The position numbers and the translations under genes were made by a program. The notes beneath the pieces are model-generated. The model was not told where the DNA came from, made no database searches, and saw nothing but the letters and a program-made list of their open reading frames with translations. Positions 1 through 10,035 of a DNA stretch of 64,000 bases are shown here, in pieces. Position 1 is the stretch's first letter; every line of letters begins with the position of its first letter. This DNA comes from Metabacillus sp. KUDC1714 (lineage in GTDB: Bacteria; Bacillota; Bacilli; Bacillales; Bacillaceae): assembly GCF_014217835.1 (NCBI RefSeq), contig NZ_CP055263.1:4343501-4407500 (forward strand). The letters are read 5' to 3'.

Positions 1-492
1 GAAATCTATGATGGTACTGTTGAAATTAAATCTGTTTCTAGGGAAGCTGGAGATCGTTCAAAAATCTCTGTACATTCCGAGAATCCTGAAGTAGATCCGG
101 TTGGATCATGTGTTGGGCCTAAAGGGCAACGTGTACAAGCAATTGTCAACGAATTAAAAGGAGAAAAAATTGACATTGTAAAATGGTCGCAAGATCCTAT
201 TGAATTTGTCGCTAACGCACTTAGTCCTTCTAAAGTAGTTGAGGTACTTGTAAATGAAGAAGAAAAAGCTACTACAGTTATTGTTCCTGATTATCAATTA
301 TCATTAGCAATTGGTAAACGTGGACAAAATGCTCGTTTAGCAGCTAAGCTTACTGGTTGGAAAATAGATATTAAAAGTGAAACAGATGCCGAAAAAGCTG
401 GAATTTATCCACTTCAAAAGTCTGAATCCGACGTTGATGTTGATGACGAACCACTTTTAACTAGTATTCATGAACCTGAGCTTAGTGAATAA
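1..492 (+). CDS. nusA: Transcription termination/antitermination factor NusA, C-terminal part
   Basis: Open from the first base in frame 1 and ending at TAA 490-492, so only the last 163 residues are visible. Two KH-type RNA-binding segments can be read: a GxxG loop in VGPKGQRV and a second in AIGKRGQNA followed by LTGWKIDI, the typical NusA KH1-KH2 pair. The S1 and polymerase-binding domains lie upstream of the window. NusA binds RNA polymerase and modulates pausing and termination. The short acidic tail is normal for Gram-positive NusA. It is followed after 13 bases by ylxR, the standard Bacillus order, so it probably heads the same operon. Confidence 0.95.
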   Translation, partial: EIYDGTVEIKSVSREAGDRSKISVHSENPEVDPVGSCVGPKGQRVQAIVNELKGEKIDIVKWSQDPIEFVANALSPSKVVEVLVNEEEKATTVIVPDYQLSLAIGKRGQNARLAAKLTGWKIDIKSETDAEKAGIYPLQKSESDVDVDDEPLLTSIHEPELSE

Positions 493-505
493 GAGGTGAA
501 ATCAC

Positions 506-778
506 ATGAACAATCGCAAAATTCCTTTACGTAAATGTGTTGCAACAGGTGAAATGAAAACCAAAAAAGAATTAGTCCGAGTTGTCCGATCAAAGGAAGG
601 CGATGTTTCTGTCGACCTAACCGGAAAAAAAAATGGACGTGGAGCTTATATCACACTTGATAAAGAGTGTATTCTTTTAGCGAAAAAGAAAAATATTCTT
701 GCTAATCATTTAAAGACAAAAATTGATGAAACTGTATACGAAGAGTTACTTCAATTGGCTGAGAAGGAGAAACAATAA
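506..778 (+). CDS. ylxR: YlxR family RNA-binding protein (RNase P modulator RnpM)
   Basis: A 90-residue basic protein starting at ATG 506 behind a GAGGTGA ribosome site. It carries the family signature: N-terminal RKCVATGE and the central GRGAYI stretch. In B. subtilis the YlxR protein binds RNase P RNA and lowers its activity, hence the alternative name RnpM. Length and position between nusA and ylxQ match the family. It ends four bases before the ylxQ start, so the two are very probably co-transcribed and translationally coupled. Confidence 0.92.
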   Translation: MNNRKIPLRKCVATGEMKTKKELVRVVRSKEGDVSVDLTGKKNGRGAYITLDKECILLAKKKNILANHLKTKIDETVYEELLQLAEKEKQ

Positions 779-782
779 ATAC

Positions 783-1088
783 ATGAATCAGCAGCAACGA
801 TGGACGTCCTTATTGGGCTTAGCAAATCGAGCACGAAAAGTTATATCAGGGGAGGAACTTGTTGTTAAAGAAGTGAGACAACAACGCGCTAAACTTGTTC
901 TTCTTTCACAAGATGCATCCGCTAATACAATGAAGAAGGTAACAGATAAATGTAAATTTTATCAGGTCCCCTTAAAAACCGTTGAGGATCGCTACCAGTT
1001 AGGTCAAGCAATTGGTAAAGATGCGAGAGTCGTTGTAGCGATAAATGATGCTGGCTTTGCTGCAAAGTTAAAAACCTTGCTCGATTAA
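783..1088 (+). CDS. ylxQ: YlxQ, L7Ae-family kink-turn RNA-binding protein
   Basis: The frame is open from 723, but the likely start is ATG 783, preceded by AAGGAG at 764-769 and placed just after the ylxR stop. This gives 101 residues beginning [17 protein letters not shown], the usual length. The pattern [10 protein letters not shown]...LVLLSQDAS is that of the L7Ae/L30e fold, which binds kink-turn RNA. Its cellular role in Bacillus is not settled. It sits between ylxR and infB, and a 19-base gap precedes infB. Confidence 0.9.
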   Translation: MNQQQRWTSLLGLANRARKVISGEELVVKEVRQQRAKLVLLSQDASANTMKKVTDKCKFYQVPLKTVEDRYQLGQAIGKDARVVVAINDAGFAAKLKTLLD

Positions 1089-1107
1089 TATTCTTGGGGG
1101 TGAACGT

Positions 1108-3306
1108 ATGACAAAAATGCGAGTTTATGAATATGCAAAACAAACAAATGTATCAAGTAAAGACATTATTTCTACGTTACAAGAGATGAATGTTGAAGTT
1201 AATAATCATATGTCAACAATTGAAGATAATGTCATAGTTAAGCTTGATCAAAAATTTAAAGCAAAAAGTCAAGAAAATACAAATAACGAATCAACTAAGA
1301 AACCGGGGAAACAAGTGAATAATTCTAATACAAGTCCTAACAATTCAAATGTAAAAACAACTAGTGGTGGAGAGAAATCTGCTAACAATAAATCGCTTAA
1401 GCAAGCTCCAACTAACAATAACCGAGATAACAAAAAGCCAAATCAATCTAATAATAAACCCTTTAATCAAAATAAAGGTAAGAAAAACAACAACAATAAG
1501 AAAAATAAAGGTAACTTCCAACAACCTGTTCAACCAAAGCCTAAAAAGGAACTACCTAGTAAAATTACCTTCACAGATAGTTTATCTGTAGGAGAATTAG
1601 CTTCAAAGCTTGGTAAAGAGCCTTCGGAAATTATTAAAAAGCTTCTTTTACTCGGAACAATGGCAACAATTAATCAAGAGCTTGATAAAGACTCAATTGA
1701 ATTAATTGCTGGTGAATATGGTGTTGAAGTGGAAGAAGAAATTGTATTTGAAAAAACAGAATTCGAGAAGTATGAAGAAGAGGACCGTGATGAAGATTTA
1801 CAAATCCGCCCTGCTGTTGTAACAATCATGGGTCACGTTGACCATGGTAAAACAACCCTTCTTGACTCCATTCGAAATACGAAAGTAACTGAAGGTGAAG
1901 CTGGGGGTATCACTCAGCATATTGGTGCATATCAGATTGTTTCTAATGATCAAAAGATTACCTTCCTTGATACACCAGGTCATGCTGCTTTTACAACTAT
2001 GCGTGCTCGTGGTGCGCAAGTAACAGATATTACCATTTTAGTAGTAGCCGCAGATGATGGTGTTATGCCGCAAACAATTGAAGCTATTAACCATGCTAAA
2101 GCAGCTGAAGTACCAATCATTGTTGCTGTAAACAAAGTTGATAAACCGACAGCAAATCCTGATCGTGTTATGCAAGAATTGACAGAACATGGTCTAGTAC
2201 CAGAGGCTTGGGGTGGGGATACTATTTTTGTACCAGTTTCTGCTTTAACTGGTCAAGGACTTGATGATCTACTTGAAATGATTATCCTTGTAACTGAAGT
2301 AGAGGAATTAAAAGCTAACCCAAGCAGACGTGCTACAGGTACGGTAATTGAAGCACAATTAGATAAGGGTAGAGGCTCTGTTGCAACATTACTTGTTCAA
2401 AACGGAACTCTTCGCGTTGGTGATCCAATTGTAGTAGGTAATACATTTGGTCGTGTACGTGCAATGGTTAATGACATCGGTCGCCGTGTGAAAGAGGCAG
2501 CACCATCTACTCCTGTTGAAATCACAGGTTTAAATGACGTACCTTTAGCTGGAGATCAGTTCATGGTATTTGAAGATGAGAAACAAGCTCGTCAGGTTGG
2601 GGAAGCAAGAGCTCAGAAGCAGCTTGATGCACAACGTAGCGAAGGTTCTAAGTTGAGCTTAGATGATTTATTTGAGCAAATTAAACAAGGTGAGATCAAA
2701 GACATTAATTTAATTGTAAAAGCTGACGTTCAAGGGTCTGCGGAAGCATTAGCAGCAGCATTGCATAAAATTGATGTTGAAGGTGTTCGTGTTAAGATCA
2801 TCCATACAGGTGTAGGTGCAATTACTGAATCTGATATCATTCTAGCAGCTGCTTCTAAAGCAATCGTAATTGGGTTTAACGTTAGACCTGATAATGGTGC
2901 TAAGAAAACAGCAGATGTTGAAGAAGTTGACATTCGTCTACATCGTATTATTTATAAAGTTATTGAAGAAATTGAATTAGCAATGAAAGGTATGCTTGAC
3001 CCTGAATTCGAAGAAAAAGTAATTGGTCAAGTTGAAATAAGACAAACCTTCAAGGTTTCCAAAATTGGTACGATCGCAGGAGGATATGTTACTGAAGGTA
3101 AAATCACTCGTGATAGTGGTATTAGACTAATCCGCGATGGTATTGTTGTATTTGAAGGTGAAATTGATACCTTAAAACGCTTCAAGGACGATGTAAAGGA
3201 AGTTGCTCGTAACTACGAATGTGGAATCACAATTAAAAACTTCAATGATATAAAAGAAGGCGACATTATTGAAGCATATGTGATGGAGGAAATTGAACGT
3301 AAATGA
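1108..3306 (+). CDS. infB: Translation initiation factor IF-2
   Basis: A 732-residue protein starting at ATG 1108 behind GGGGGTGA. Residues about 50-150 are low-complexity and very rich in Asn, Lys and Gln, the unstructured N-terminal linker. The GTPase core follows: G1 GHVDHGKTT near residue 242, G3 DTPGHAAF, G4 NKVD. Domains II-IV follow, ending in the fMet-tRNA-binding C-domain with [19 protein letters not shown]-2 brings initiator tRNA to the 30S subunit and promotes subunit joining. The stop overlaps the ylxP start by four bases (ATGA), which points to coupling. Confidence 0.98.
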   Translation: MTKMRVYEYAKQTNVSSKDIISTLQEMNVEVNNHMSTIEDNVIVKLDQKFKAKSQENTNNESTKKPGKQVNNSNTSPNNSNVKTTSGGEKSANNKSLKQAPTNNNRDNKKPNQSNNKPFNQNKGKKNNNNKKNKGNFQQPVQPKPKKELPSKITFTDSLSVGELASKLGKEPSEIIKKLLLLGTMATINQELDKDSIELIAGEYGVEVEEEIVFEKTEFEKYEEEDRDEDLQIRPAVVTIMGHVDHGKTTLLDSIRNTKVTEGEAGGITQHIGAYQIVSNDQKITFLDTPGHAAFTTMRARGAQVTDITILVVAADDGVMPQTIEAINHAKAAEVPIIVAVNKVDKPTANPDRVMQELTEHGLVPEAWGGDTIFVPVSALTGQGLDDLLEMIILVTEVEELKANPSRRATGTVIEAQLDKGRGSVATLLVQNGTLRVGDPIVVGNTFGRVRAMVNDIGRRVKEAAPSTPVEITGLNDVPLAGDQFMVFEDEKQARQVGEARAQKQLDAQRSEGSKLSLDDLFEQIKQGEIKDINLIVKADVQGSAEALAAALHKIDVEGVRVKIIHTGVGAITESDIILAAASKAIVIGFNVRPDNGAKKTADVEEVDIRLHRIIYKVIEEIELAMKGMLDPEFEEKVIGQVEIRQTFKVSKIGTIAGGYVTEGKITRDSGIRLIRDGIVVFEGEIDTLKRFKDDVKEVARNYECGITIKNFNDIKEGDIIEAYVMEEIERK

Positions 3307-3581
3307 TCGGTTATATAGATTGTGAATGCATCATTTATGATTCACAGTCATTAAAAGATAAAAGAGCTGTTTTACAACGAGTGCTTACAAGAATAAAGCA
3401 AAAGTATAATGTTTCAATTTCAGAAATTGAATTTCAGGACACGTGGCAACGTACGAAGTTTGGTATTGTTGCCATAAGTTCCTCTAAGGTGCAAACTGAA
3501 AGGGAATTGCATAATGTTTTGCAATTTATTGATTCCTTTCCTGAAATTGAACGAACAGTAACTTCGTTTGAATGGTTTTAA
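3303..3581 (+). CDS. ylxP: YlxP, DUF503 family protein
   Basis: A 92-residue protein whose ATG overlaps the infB stop codon (ATGA at 3303-3306). The beginning [21 protein letters not shown] and the TQ/WQR central segment match the DUF503 family found between infB and rbfA across Bacillaceae. The family has a small ferredoxin-like fold; its function is not well established, and its place suggests a role in ribosome or RNA metabolism. rbfA follows after 15 bases. Confidence 0.9.
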   Translation: MIGYIDCECIIYDSQSLKDKRAVLQRVLTRIKQKYNVSISEIEFQDTWQRTKFGIVAISSSKVQTERELHNVLQFIDSFPEIERTVTSFEWF

Positions 3582-3596
3582 TGAAGAGGTGAAGGC

Positions 3597-3953
3597 ATGA
3601 GCTTAAGAGCAAACCGTGTCGGTGAACAGATGAAAAAAGAACTTGGCGATATTATTGGTCGAAAAATAAAAGACCCTCGCATCGGCTTTGTAACAGTAAC
3701 AGATGTAAGTGTATCAGGAGACCTACAAATTGCTAAAGTATTTATCTCTGTTTTAGGTGATGAAGAACAAAGACAAAACACGCTAAAAGGCTTAGCGAAG
3801 GCAAAAGGGTTTATCCGTTCAGAAATAGGCCAACGAATCCGCCTAAGAAAAACTCCTGAAATTCAATTCGAATTTGATGAATCAATAAGCTATGGAAATC
3901 GGATTGAAACACTTATTCATGAGTTGAATGTTCAAAATAAAGAGGAGGATTAA
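3597..3953 (+). CDS. rbfA: 30S ribosome-binding factor A
   Basis: A 118-residue protein from ATG 3597 with GAGGTGA upstream. Family features: N-terminal [13 protein letters not shown], central [19 protein letters not shown], and a KH-like fold ending at [16 protein letters not shown]. RbfA acts late in 16S rRNA processing and in 30S maturation, especially at low temperature. It is the last gene before a strong terminator (3965-3994), so it closes the nusA-infB transcription unit, with possible read-through into truB. Confidence 0.95.
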   Translation: MSLRANRVGEQMKKELGDIIGRKIKDPRIGFVTVTDVSVSGDLQIAKVFISVLGDEEQRQNTLKGLAKAKGFIRSEIGQRIRLRKTPEIQFEFDESISYGNRIETLIHELNVQNKEED

Positions 3954-3964
3954 CTCCTTTATTT

Positions 3965-3994
3965 AAGGGATAGACACCTTCGTCTATCCCTTTT
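3965..3994 (+). terminator. Rho-independent terminator after rbfA
   Basis: A perfect 11-bp inverted repeat (3965-3975 with 3982-3992, AAGGGATAGAC) around a six-base loop, running into a TTTT tract. It separates the nusA-rbfA unit from truB. Confidence 0.9.
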
Positions 3995-4030
3995 CTATGT
4001 AGCGACACAATTTATGATAGGTATCAGTCT

Positions 4031-4102
4031 TATAATAAATCAGGAAAGTGAAATGCAAATTATTTTACATAGTAACATCATTTCACATTTTAAATAATTG
4101 CA
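4031..4102 (+). promoter_or_regulatory. truB leader: possible promoter and interleaved inverted repeats
   Basis: A perfect TATAAT lies at 4031-4036, although the -35 region is weak. Downstream are two inverted repeats whose arms alternate: GTGAAATG 4048-4055 with CATTTCAC 4079-4086, and TGCAAATTATTTTA 4054-4067 with TAAATAATTGCA 4091-4102. The second pairs with one A and one T bulged and ends just before the truB ribosome site (GGAGG 4104-4108). They cannot both form as simple hairpins: either they exclude each other or they form a pseudoknot. A regulatory role is inference. Confidence 0.4.
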
Positions 4103-4115
4103 TGGAGGTATTTAA

Positions 4116-5036
4116 ATGGAAGGTGTACTTTTGCTAAATAAGCCTGTTGGGATGACATCCCATGACTGTGTAGCCAAAATGCGAAGGCTCGCAAAAACAA
4201 AAAAGGTTGGACATACAGGTACACTAGACCCTGATGTAACAGGAGTATTGCCATTATGTCTTGGAAGAGCAACTAAAATTGTAGAATATCTAACAGCTTC
4301 ATCGAAAACGTATGAAGCAGAGGTAACAATTGGTTTTTCCACTACAACTGAAGATTCATCAGGTGAAGAAGTAGCAAGAAAAAAAGTGAATTTTAAAATT
4401 ACTCAAGATGAAGTTGAACATGTTTTAAATTCAATGCTCGGTTCGATTGAACAAATTCCCCCAATGTACTCAGCGGTAAAAGTGAAAGGGAAGAAGCTTT
4501 ACGAATATGCAAGAGCTGGTATAGAGGTTGAAAGGCCAGCTCGAGTGATTACAATTGATGATTTAGTTCTTCTTGGAGACGTAATAAACGATAATGATTT
4601 AACTAAATTTCGCTTCCGTGTTACCTGTTCAAAAGGTACATATGTGCGAACTTTAGCTGTAATGATTGGAGAAAAACTTGGCTACCCAGCCCATATGTCC
4701 CATCTTATTCGTACAAAGTCAGGAGAATTTGAATTGGCAAATTGTTTGACTTTTGAAGAAATTGAAGCAGCAATTGAATGTGGAACACTTGAGGATTCTT
4801 TACTGTCAATTGGTGAAGCGTTAAAAGATTTGCCGAATCTAATTATCCATGATACGCTAGCAGAGAAAGTGAAAAATGGTGCAGTGCTTGAGTTACCTTC
4901 AGAGTATCAAGATCTTGAAGCTGGGTCTCCAATTGCAGTTTATAGTGAAGATGGACGTTGCCTAGCTATTTATGCTAAACATCCTGCTAAACAACATCTT
5001 ATGAAGCCTACGAAGGTGCTGTATAATGAAATTTAA
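4116..5036 (+). CDS. truB: tRNA pseudouridine-55 synthase
   Basis: A 306-residue protein from ATG 4116 with GGAGG eight bases upstream. The start GVLLLNKPVGMTSHD and the catalytic motif GTLDPDVTGVLPLC, with Asp38 as nucleophile, identify TruB; CSKGTYVRTLA is also typical. It converts U55 in the T-loop of most tRNAs to pseudouridine and helps tRNA folding. The C-terminal part is a PUA-like RNA-binding extension. ribF follows closely in the same direction, as in other Bacillaceae. Confidence 0.97.
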   Translation: MEGVLLLNKPVGMTSHDCVAKMRRLAKTKKVGHTGTLDPDVTGVLPLCLGRATKIVEYLTASSKTYEAEVTIGFSTTTEDSSGEEVARKKVNFKITQDEVEHVLNSMLGSIEQIPPMYSAVKVKGKKLYEYARAGIEVERPARVITIDDLVLLGDVINDNDLTKFRFRVTCSKGTYVRTLAVMIGEKLGYPAHMSHLIRTKSGEFELANCLTFEEIEAAIECGTLEDSLLSIGEALKDLPNLIIHDTLAEKVKNGAVLELPSEYQDLEAGSPIAVYSEDGRCLAIYAKHPAKQHLMKPTKVLYNEI

Positions 5037-5067
5037 CATGTTATAAGTGAGAAAAGGTGAAGTGACC

Positions 5068-6015
5068 GTGAAACTAATTAAGCTGTCTCAACCACATAAT
5101 TTTATGAAGCAAGACCTTGATGAAATGGTTTTAGCATTGGGTTATTTTGATGGAGTTCATATTGGACATCAGAAAGTTATTCTGAAAGCAAAAGAGATTG
5201 CTAAAAATCTTGGGATTAAGAGCGCAGTGATGACATTTAATCCACATCCTCTTGTGGTTCTTCGTAATCAGGAGGGAATTGACTATATTACACCCCTTGA
5301 TGAGAAGATCCGCTTGATTGAGGAATTAAATGTAGACCTGTTATTTGTTGTGGAATTTACAAAGGATTTTGCAGCTTTATTGCCACAACAGTTTGTGGAT
5401 GACTATATCATAAACTTGAATGTTAAGCATGCAGTTGCGGGCTTTGACTTTACATATGGACATTTAGGAAAGGGCACTATGGAAACTTTGCCGTTCCATT
5501 CTAGAGAACAATTTTTTCATACTACTGTAGAAAAACAAACAGATCATGATCGAAAGATTAGTTCTACATTAATCCGTGAAGTGATAAGAAGCGGTGACGT
5601 AACATATGCTAATAAACTGCTAGGTAGACCACATAGTGTTACAGGCACTGTTGTTCATGGTGATAAAAGAGGGAGAACGATCGGATTTCCAACAGCTAAT
5701 GTCGAGGTGTCTGATGTCTATTTATTGCCACCAACAGGAGTTTATGCCGTTTCAATCATTGTAAATGGTCAAGAATATGAAGGGGTATGTAACATAGGTT
5801 ACAAGCCTACCTTTAATAAAGAGAAATCTGCCAAACCAAGTATTGAAGTTCATATTTTTGATTTTCAAAATGAAATTTACGAAGAAAAAGTCTCAGTTTC
5901 ATGGTTTAAACGTATAAGAAGTGAACAAAAGTTTCATAATGTAGATGAATTAATCTCACAAATTGCGAATGATAAAGTTGCCGCACTACAATACTTTGGA
6001 AAAAAAACAGTTTAG
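5068..6015 (+). CDS. ribF: Bifunctional riboflavin kinase / FAD synthetase
   Basis: The frame is open from GTG 5047, but AGGTGA at 5055-5060 best serves GTG 5068, giving 315 residues beginning MKLIKLSQPHNF as in homologues. The N-terminal FMN adenylyltransferase domain shows LGYFDGVHIGHQKV and MTFNPHPL. The C-terminal flavokinase domain shows GRPHSVTGTVVHGDKRGRTIGFPTAN. It makes FMN from riboflavin and then FAD. The B. subtilis counterpart is called ribC (ribF in other species). It lies just after truB and before the rpsO promoter. Confidence 0.95.
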   Translation: MKLIKLSQPHNFMKQDLDEMVLALGYFDGVHIGHQKVILKAKEIAKNLGIKSAVMTFNPHPLVVLRNQEGIDYITPLDEKIRLIEELNVDLLFVVEFTKDFAALLPQQFVDDYIINLNVKHAVAGFDFTYGHLGKGTMETLPFHSREQFFHTTVEKQTDHDRKISSTLIREVIRSGDVTYANKLLGRPHSVTGTVVHGDKRGRTIGFPTANVEVSDVYLLPPTGVYAVSIIVNGQEYEGVCNIGYKPTFNKEKSAKPSIEVHIFDFQNEIYEEKVSVSWFKRIRSEQKFHNVDELISQIANDKVAALQYFGKKTV

Positions 6016-6018
6016 CTC

Positions 6019-6047
6019 TTGCAAAATCATTAGAAAAATAGTATTCT
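6019..6047 (+). promoter_or_regulatory. Candidate sigma-A promoter for rpsO
   Basis: TTGCAA at 6019-6024 and TATTCT at 6042-6047 are separated by exactly 17 bases, in the gap between ribF and rpsO. Confidence 0.55.
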
Positions 6048-6061
6048 AATTGATGTAACTT

Positions 6062-6408
<347 letters not shown>

Positions 6409-6416
6409 TTACTTCA

Positions 6417-6440
6417 AAAGCGGGATTATTCCCGCTTTTT
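6417..6440 (+). terminator. Rho-independent terminator after rpsO
   Basis: AAAGCGGGA (6417-6425) pairs with TCCCGCTTT (6430-6438) around TTAT and runs into a T tract. Confidence 0.9.
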
Positions 6441-6548
6441 TAGTGTATTTAAATAAAGAGCCTGTATAAGAAAAACTTAAGCATTGTCAATAGTACTTGG
6501 CGATGAATCAAGATTTTCTAATTAACCTATTTACATACAATAACAACA

Positions 6549-6586
6549 TTGATATGTTGAATATAAATGGTTCATACTAATACATA
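6549..6586 (+). promoter_or_regulatory. Possible promoter region of pnpA
   Basis: TTGATA at 6549-6554 and TTGAAT at 6557-6562 are both plausible -35 boxes. Partners would be CATACT 6573-6578 or TACATA 6581-6586, each 18 bases away. None is a strong match, so the exact start is uncertain. The 216-base gap holds nothing else clear apart from the rpsO terminator. Confidence 0.35.
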
Positions 6587-6624
6587 ATATTAAAACTAAC
6601 TAGTAAGAGAGGAGTTTTACATAT

Positions 6625-8742
6625 ATGGGACAAGCAAAGCAAAAGTTTTCCATAGACTGGGCTGGTAGAAACCTAACAGTTGAAATTGGTCAATTAGCCA
6701 AACAAGCAAACGGTGCCGTATTAATTCGTTACGGTGATACTGCAGTATTAAGTACAGCAACTGCTTCAAAGGAACCGAAGCCACTTGATTTCTTTCCGTT
6801 AACTGTAAACTATGAAGAGCGACTATATGCAGTAGGGAAAATTCCTGGTGGATTTATAAAAAGAGAGGGTCGTCCAAGTGAAAAAGCAATTTTGGCAAGT
6901 CGGTTAATCGATCGTCCAATAAGACCATTATTCGCTGACGGCTTTAGAAATGAAGTACAAGTTATTAGCATTGTTATGAGTGTTGATCAAAATTGTTCTT
7001 CTGAAATGGCAGCAATGTTTGGGTCATCACTAGCACTTTGTGTTTCGGATATCCCATTTGAAGGACCGATCGCTGGTGTAACAGTAGGTCGAATTAATAA
7101 TGAGTTTGTCATTAATCCAACTGTTGAACAAGCTGAACAAAGCGATATTCATTTAGTCGTTGCAGGCACAAAAGATGCAATTAATATGGTTGAAGCTGGT
7201 GCAGAAGAGGTACCAGAAGAAATTATGTTAGAGGCAATTATGTTTGGACATGATGAAATAAAACGTCTAATTGCCTTCCAAGAAGAAGTTGCTGCAGCCG
7301 TTGGTAAAGAGAAAACAGAAATTGAACTTTTTGAATTAGATTCTGAGCTAGAAAAAGAAATTCGTGACTTATCAGAAACCGACTTATTACAAGCTATTCA
7401 AGTTCAAGAAAAACATGCTAGAGAAGCTGCTATTACAGAAGTGAAAAATGCTGTAATTGCTAAGTTCGAAGAAAAAGAAGCAGATGATCGCACAATTAAG
7501 CAGGTTAAACAAATTCTTTCTAAACTAGTAAAGGCTGAAGTTCGTCGCCTAATTACTGAAGAAAAAGTAAGACCTGATGGCCGTGGTGTTGATGAAATCA
7601 GACCACTTTCATCTGAAGTGAATTTATTATCAAGAACACATGGTTCAGGCTTGTTTACACGTGGACAAACTCAAGCATTAAGTATTTGTACGCTCGGTGC
7701 ACTTGGGGATGTACAAATATTAGACGGTCTTGGTATCGAAGAATCAAAACGATTCATGCATCATTATAATTTCCCACAGTTTAGTGTTGGAGAAACAGGA
7801 CCAATGAGAGGACCAGGACGACGTGAAATCGGTCATGGCGCTTTAGGTGAAAGAGCATTAGAACCAATTATTCCATCTGAAAAGGATTTTCCATATACTA
7901 TTCGTCTTGTTTCAGAAGTTCTAGAGTCAAATGGATCAACATCACAAGCAAGTATTTGTGCAAGTACTTTAGCAATGATGGATGCAGGTGTTCCAATTAA
8001 AGCTCCAGTAGCTGGTATCGCAATGGGTCTAGTGAAATCTGGAGAGCACTATACAGTATTAACAGATATCCAAGGTATGGAAGATGCATTAGGTGATATG
8101 GACTTCAAAGTAGCAGGTACTGAAAAAGGTGTAACTGCCTTACAAATGGATATTAAAATTGAAGGACTTTCTCGTGAAATCCTAGAAGAAGCGTTGCAAC
8201 AAGCGAAAAAGGGTCGTATGGAGATCCTAAAATCAATGCTTGCTACCATCTCAACACCAAAGCAAGAGCTTTCACAATATGCACCTAAAATCTTAACGAT
8301 GGCAATAAATCCAGATAAGATTAGAGACGTTATTGGACCGAGCGGAAAACAAATCAATAAAATTATTGAAGAAACTGGCGTTAAGATCGACATTGAACAA
8401 GATGGAACTGTATTTATTTCATCTGTAAACGAGGAAATGAATCAAAAAGCGAAGAAAATTATTGAAGATCTTGTACGTGAAGTGGTCGTTGGTCAAATGT
8501 ATCTTGGTAAAGTTAAGCGCATTGAAAAATTCGGTGCTTTTGTTGAAATTTTCAGTGGAAAAGATGGCTTAGTTCATATTTCTGAACTTGCTGAAGAACG
8601 TGTCGGTAAGGTAGAGGATGTTCTCTCCCTTGGAGATGAAATTTTAGTTAAAGTAACTGAAATTGATAAGCAAGGTCGTGTAAACTTATCACGTAAAGCT
8701 GTATTAAAAGAACAAAAAGAAAAAGAAGAGCAAGAAGGATAA
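6625..8742 (+). CDS. pnpA: Polyribonucleotide nucleotidyltransferase (PNPase)
   Basis: A 705-residue protein from ATG 6625 behind GAGAGGAG. Two RNase PH domains (about 1-220 and 315-545) flank the helical domain. KH ([15 protein letters not shown], about 570-585) and S1 ([16 protein letters not shown], about 628-645) domains close the protein. It degrades RNA 3' to 5' by phosphorolysis; in Bacillus it is the main 3' exonuclease of mRNA decay and a partner of RNase Y and RNase J, both of which are also encoded in this window. A hairpin terminator follows at once. Confidence 0.98.
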   Translation: MGQAKQKFSIDWAGRNLTVEIGQLAKQANGAVLIRYGDTAVLSTATASKEPKPLDFFPLTVNYEERLYAVGKIPGGFIKREGRPSEKAILASRLIDRPIRPLFADGFRNEVQVISIVMSVDQNCSSEMAAMFGSSLALCVSDIPFEGPIAGVTVGRINNEFVINPTVEQAEQSDIHLVVAGTKDAINMVEAGAEEVPEEIMLEAIMFGHDEIKRLIAFQEEVAAAVGKEKTEIELFELDSELEKEIRDLSETDLLQAIQVQEKHAREAAITEVKNAVIAKFEEKEADDRTIKQVKQILSKLVKAEVRRLITEEKVRPDGRGVDEIRPLSSEVNLLSRTHGSGLFTRGQTQALSICTLGALGDVQILDGLGIEESKRFMHHYNFPQFSVGETGPMRGPGRREIGHGALGERALEPIIPSEKDFPYTIRLVSEVLESNGSTSQASICASTLAMMDAGVPIKAPVAGIAMGLVKSGEHYTVLTDIQGMEDALGDMDFKVAGTEKGVTALQMDIKIEGLSREILEEALQQAKKGRMEILKSMLATISTPKQELSQYAPKILTMAINPDKIRDVIGPSGKQINKIIEETGVKIDIEQDGTVFISSVNEEMNQKAKKIIEDLVREVVVGQMYLGKVKRIEKFGAFVEIFSGKDGLVHISELAEERVGKVEDVLSLGDEILVKVTEIDKQGRVNLSRKAVLKEQKEKEEQEG

Positions 8743-8747
8743 TAGTG

Positions 8748-8775
8748 GAGGCCGGGGTAACCGGGCTTCTTTTTA
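8748..8775 (+). terminator. Terminator after pnpA
   Basis: A GC-rich hairpin centred on GTAA at 8757-8760, with one G-G mismatch in the stem, followed by CTTCTTTTT. Confidence 0.75.
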
Positions 8776-8901
8776 GGTTGTGAAAGGATGTTAGGAAGAG
8801 CGGTTGCAAATCGTTGGATTTATGAACATAAAGTCGATTCTTTTTAAAAAGGGTCTGTTTTCTTAGTGCCCTTAGAATTATTATGCTTAGGAATAAGTTT
8901 T

Positions 8902-8970
8902 TGTGTCTAGCTCCAGCTGCAGGTGCCATCGGCTCGAGTCATAAGCAGGCACCTTTCGCTTTCTAGTTCT
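8902..8970. repeat. Interspersed Bacillus-type repeat with inverted arms
   Basis: The segment begins GTGTCTAGCTCCAGC, resembling the AGCTCCAACG motif repeated at 20155-20166. It carries perfect 7-bp arms AGGTGCC (8921-8927) and GGCACCT (8948-8954). It is noncoding and lies between pnpA and ylxY. Its family identity rests on resemblance to the other copies here and to repeats commonly seen in Bacillaceae. Confidence 0.5.
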
Positions 8971-9017
8971 ACCTTGTCCTCTTTTTACATATTTTTTAGT
9001 AAAAAGGGGGATACATA

Positions 9018-10007
9018 ATGAAAAGGAAAATTATTCATCTCGTTGGATTTCTTATAATCTTAACGGTTGGCATAGGGTTTATCGAAAATCCATATACATC
9101 TTCTTATGTTGATCAAATAAAATATGCTAGCATCACCGTTTCAAAGCATCAGGACAATTTATATGATGAGATTTCAGCTAAATCCCATGAATATAACGTT
9201 CCTGCTCAAAATGCAGAAATACATAAAGTTTGGAAGGCAACACCAGGCTATAATGGATTAGCCGTTGATGTTGAAGAATCATATAAGAAAATGAAGGATA
9301 AGGGAGTATTTGATGAAAAGCTCCTCGTGTACCGTCAAGTCGAACCGACTGTTCATTTAGCAGATTTACCTGCAGCGCCGATTTATCGAGGACATCCTGA
9401 TAAACCTATGGTTTCCTTTCTAATTAATGTTGCTTGGGGAAATGAGTATATTCCTGATATGCTAGAAACACTAAATAAATACCATGTGAAAGCAACCTTC
9501 TTCTTAGAAGGTAGATGGGTCAAAGAAAATCCTGAAATGGCTAAGATGATAGTTGATGCAGGTCATGAGGTTGGAAATCATTCATATACACATCCGGATA
9601 TGAAACAGTTGTCTTCATCGTCTATTAGAGAGCAATTAACAAAAACAAATGAGGTCATCAAGTCAGTTACAGACGTAACGCCAACTTGGTTTGCACCACC
9701 AAGTGGAAGTTTTAGGGATGAGGTTGTAAAAATTGCTGACGAAATGAATATGGAAACAGTTATGTGGAGTGTCGATACAATTGATTGGCAGCGTCCTGAA
9801 CCGCATGTGCTCGTTCAGCGGGTCATGGGTAAAGTTCATAATGGCGCTTTAATCTTAATGCACCCAACCTCTTCAACTTCTGATAGTCTTGAAACACTAA
9901 TTTTATCAGTCAAGCAAAAAGGATATTCGTTCGGCTCTATTTCAATGATGGTTGATGAAGAAAGACTATCAACAAATGATATGAATAACAAAAAGATGAG
10001 TGATTAA
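9018..10007 (+). CDS. ylxY: YlxY-type polysaccharide deacetylase family protein
   Basis: A 329-residue protein from ATG 9018 behind AAAGGGGG. An N-terminal hydrophobic stretch (about residues 5-22, IIHLVGFLIILTVGIGF) suggests a signal anchor, so it probably acts outside the membrane. The NodB-homology domain covers about residues 125-315: the HSYTH zinc-ligand motif, FAPPSGSF and WSVDTIDW are recognisable. The first motif, normally TFDDG, reads LINVAWG here, so the catalytic Asp and metal Asp are absent, and the last motif is LMHPT. It may be an inactive or altered deacetylase. The position between pnpA and mlpA matches ylxY. Confidence 0.85.
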   Translation: MKRKIIHLVGFLIILTVGIGFIENPYTSSYVDQIKYASITVSKHQDNLYDEISAKSHEYNVPAQNAEIHKVWKATPGYNGLAVDVEESYKKMKDKGVFDEKLLVYRQVEPTVHLADLPAAPIYRGHPDKPMVSFLINVAWGNEYIPDMLETLNKYHVKATFFLEGRWVKENPEMAKMIVDAGHEVGNHSYTHPDMKQLSSSSIREQLTKTNEVIKSVTDVTPTWFAPPSGSFRDEVVKIADEMNMETVMWSVDTIDWQRPEPHVLVQRVMGKVHNGALILMHPTSSTSDSLETLILSVKQKGYSFGSISMMVDEERLSTNDMNNKKMSD

Positions 10008-10035
10008 TTGTAGCATCTATGAAGGAGGAGCAAGT

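Noticed and set aside
1345..1591. Alternative frames in the infB N-terminal region
   Set aside because: The region is low-complexity Asn/Lys-coding sequence, which opens several frames by chance.
8049..8393. Long antisense frame within pnpA
   Set aside because: It mirrors the codon pattern of pnpA on the opposite strand and has no ribosome site or family pattern.
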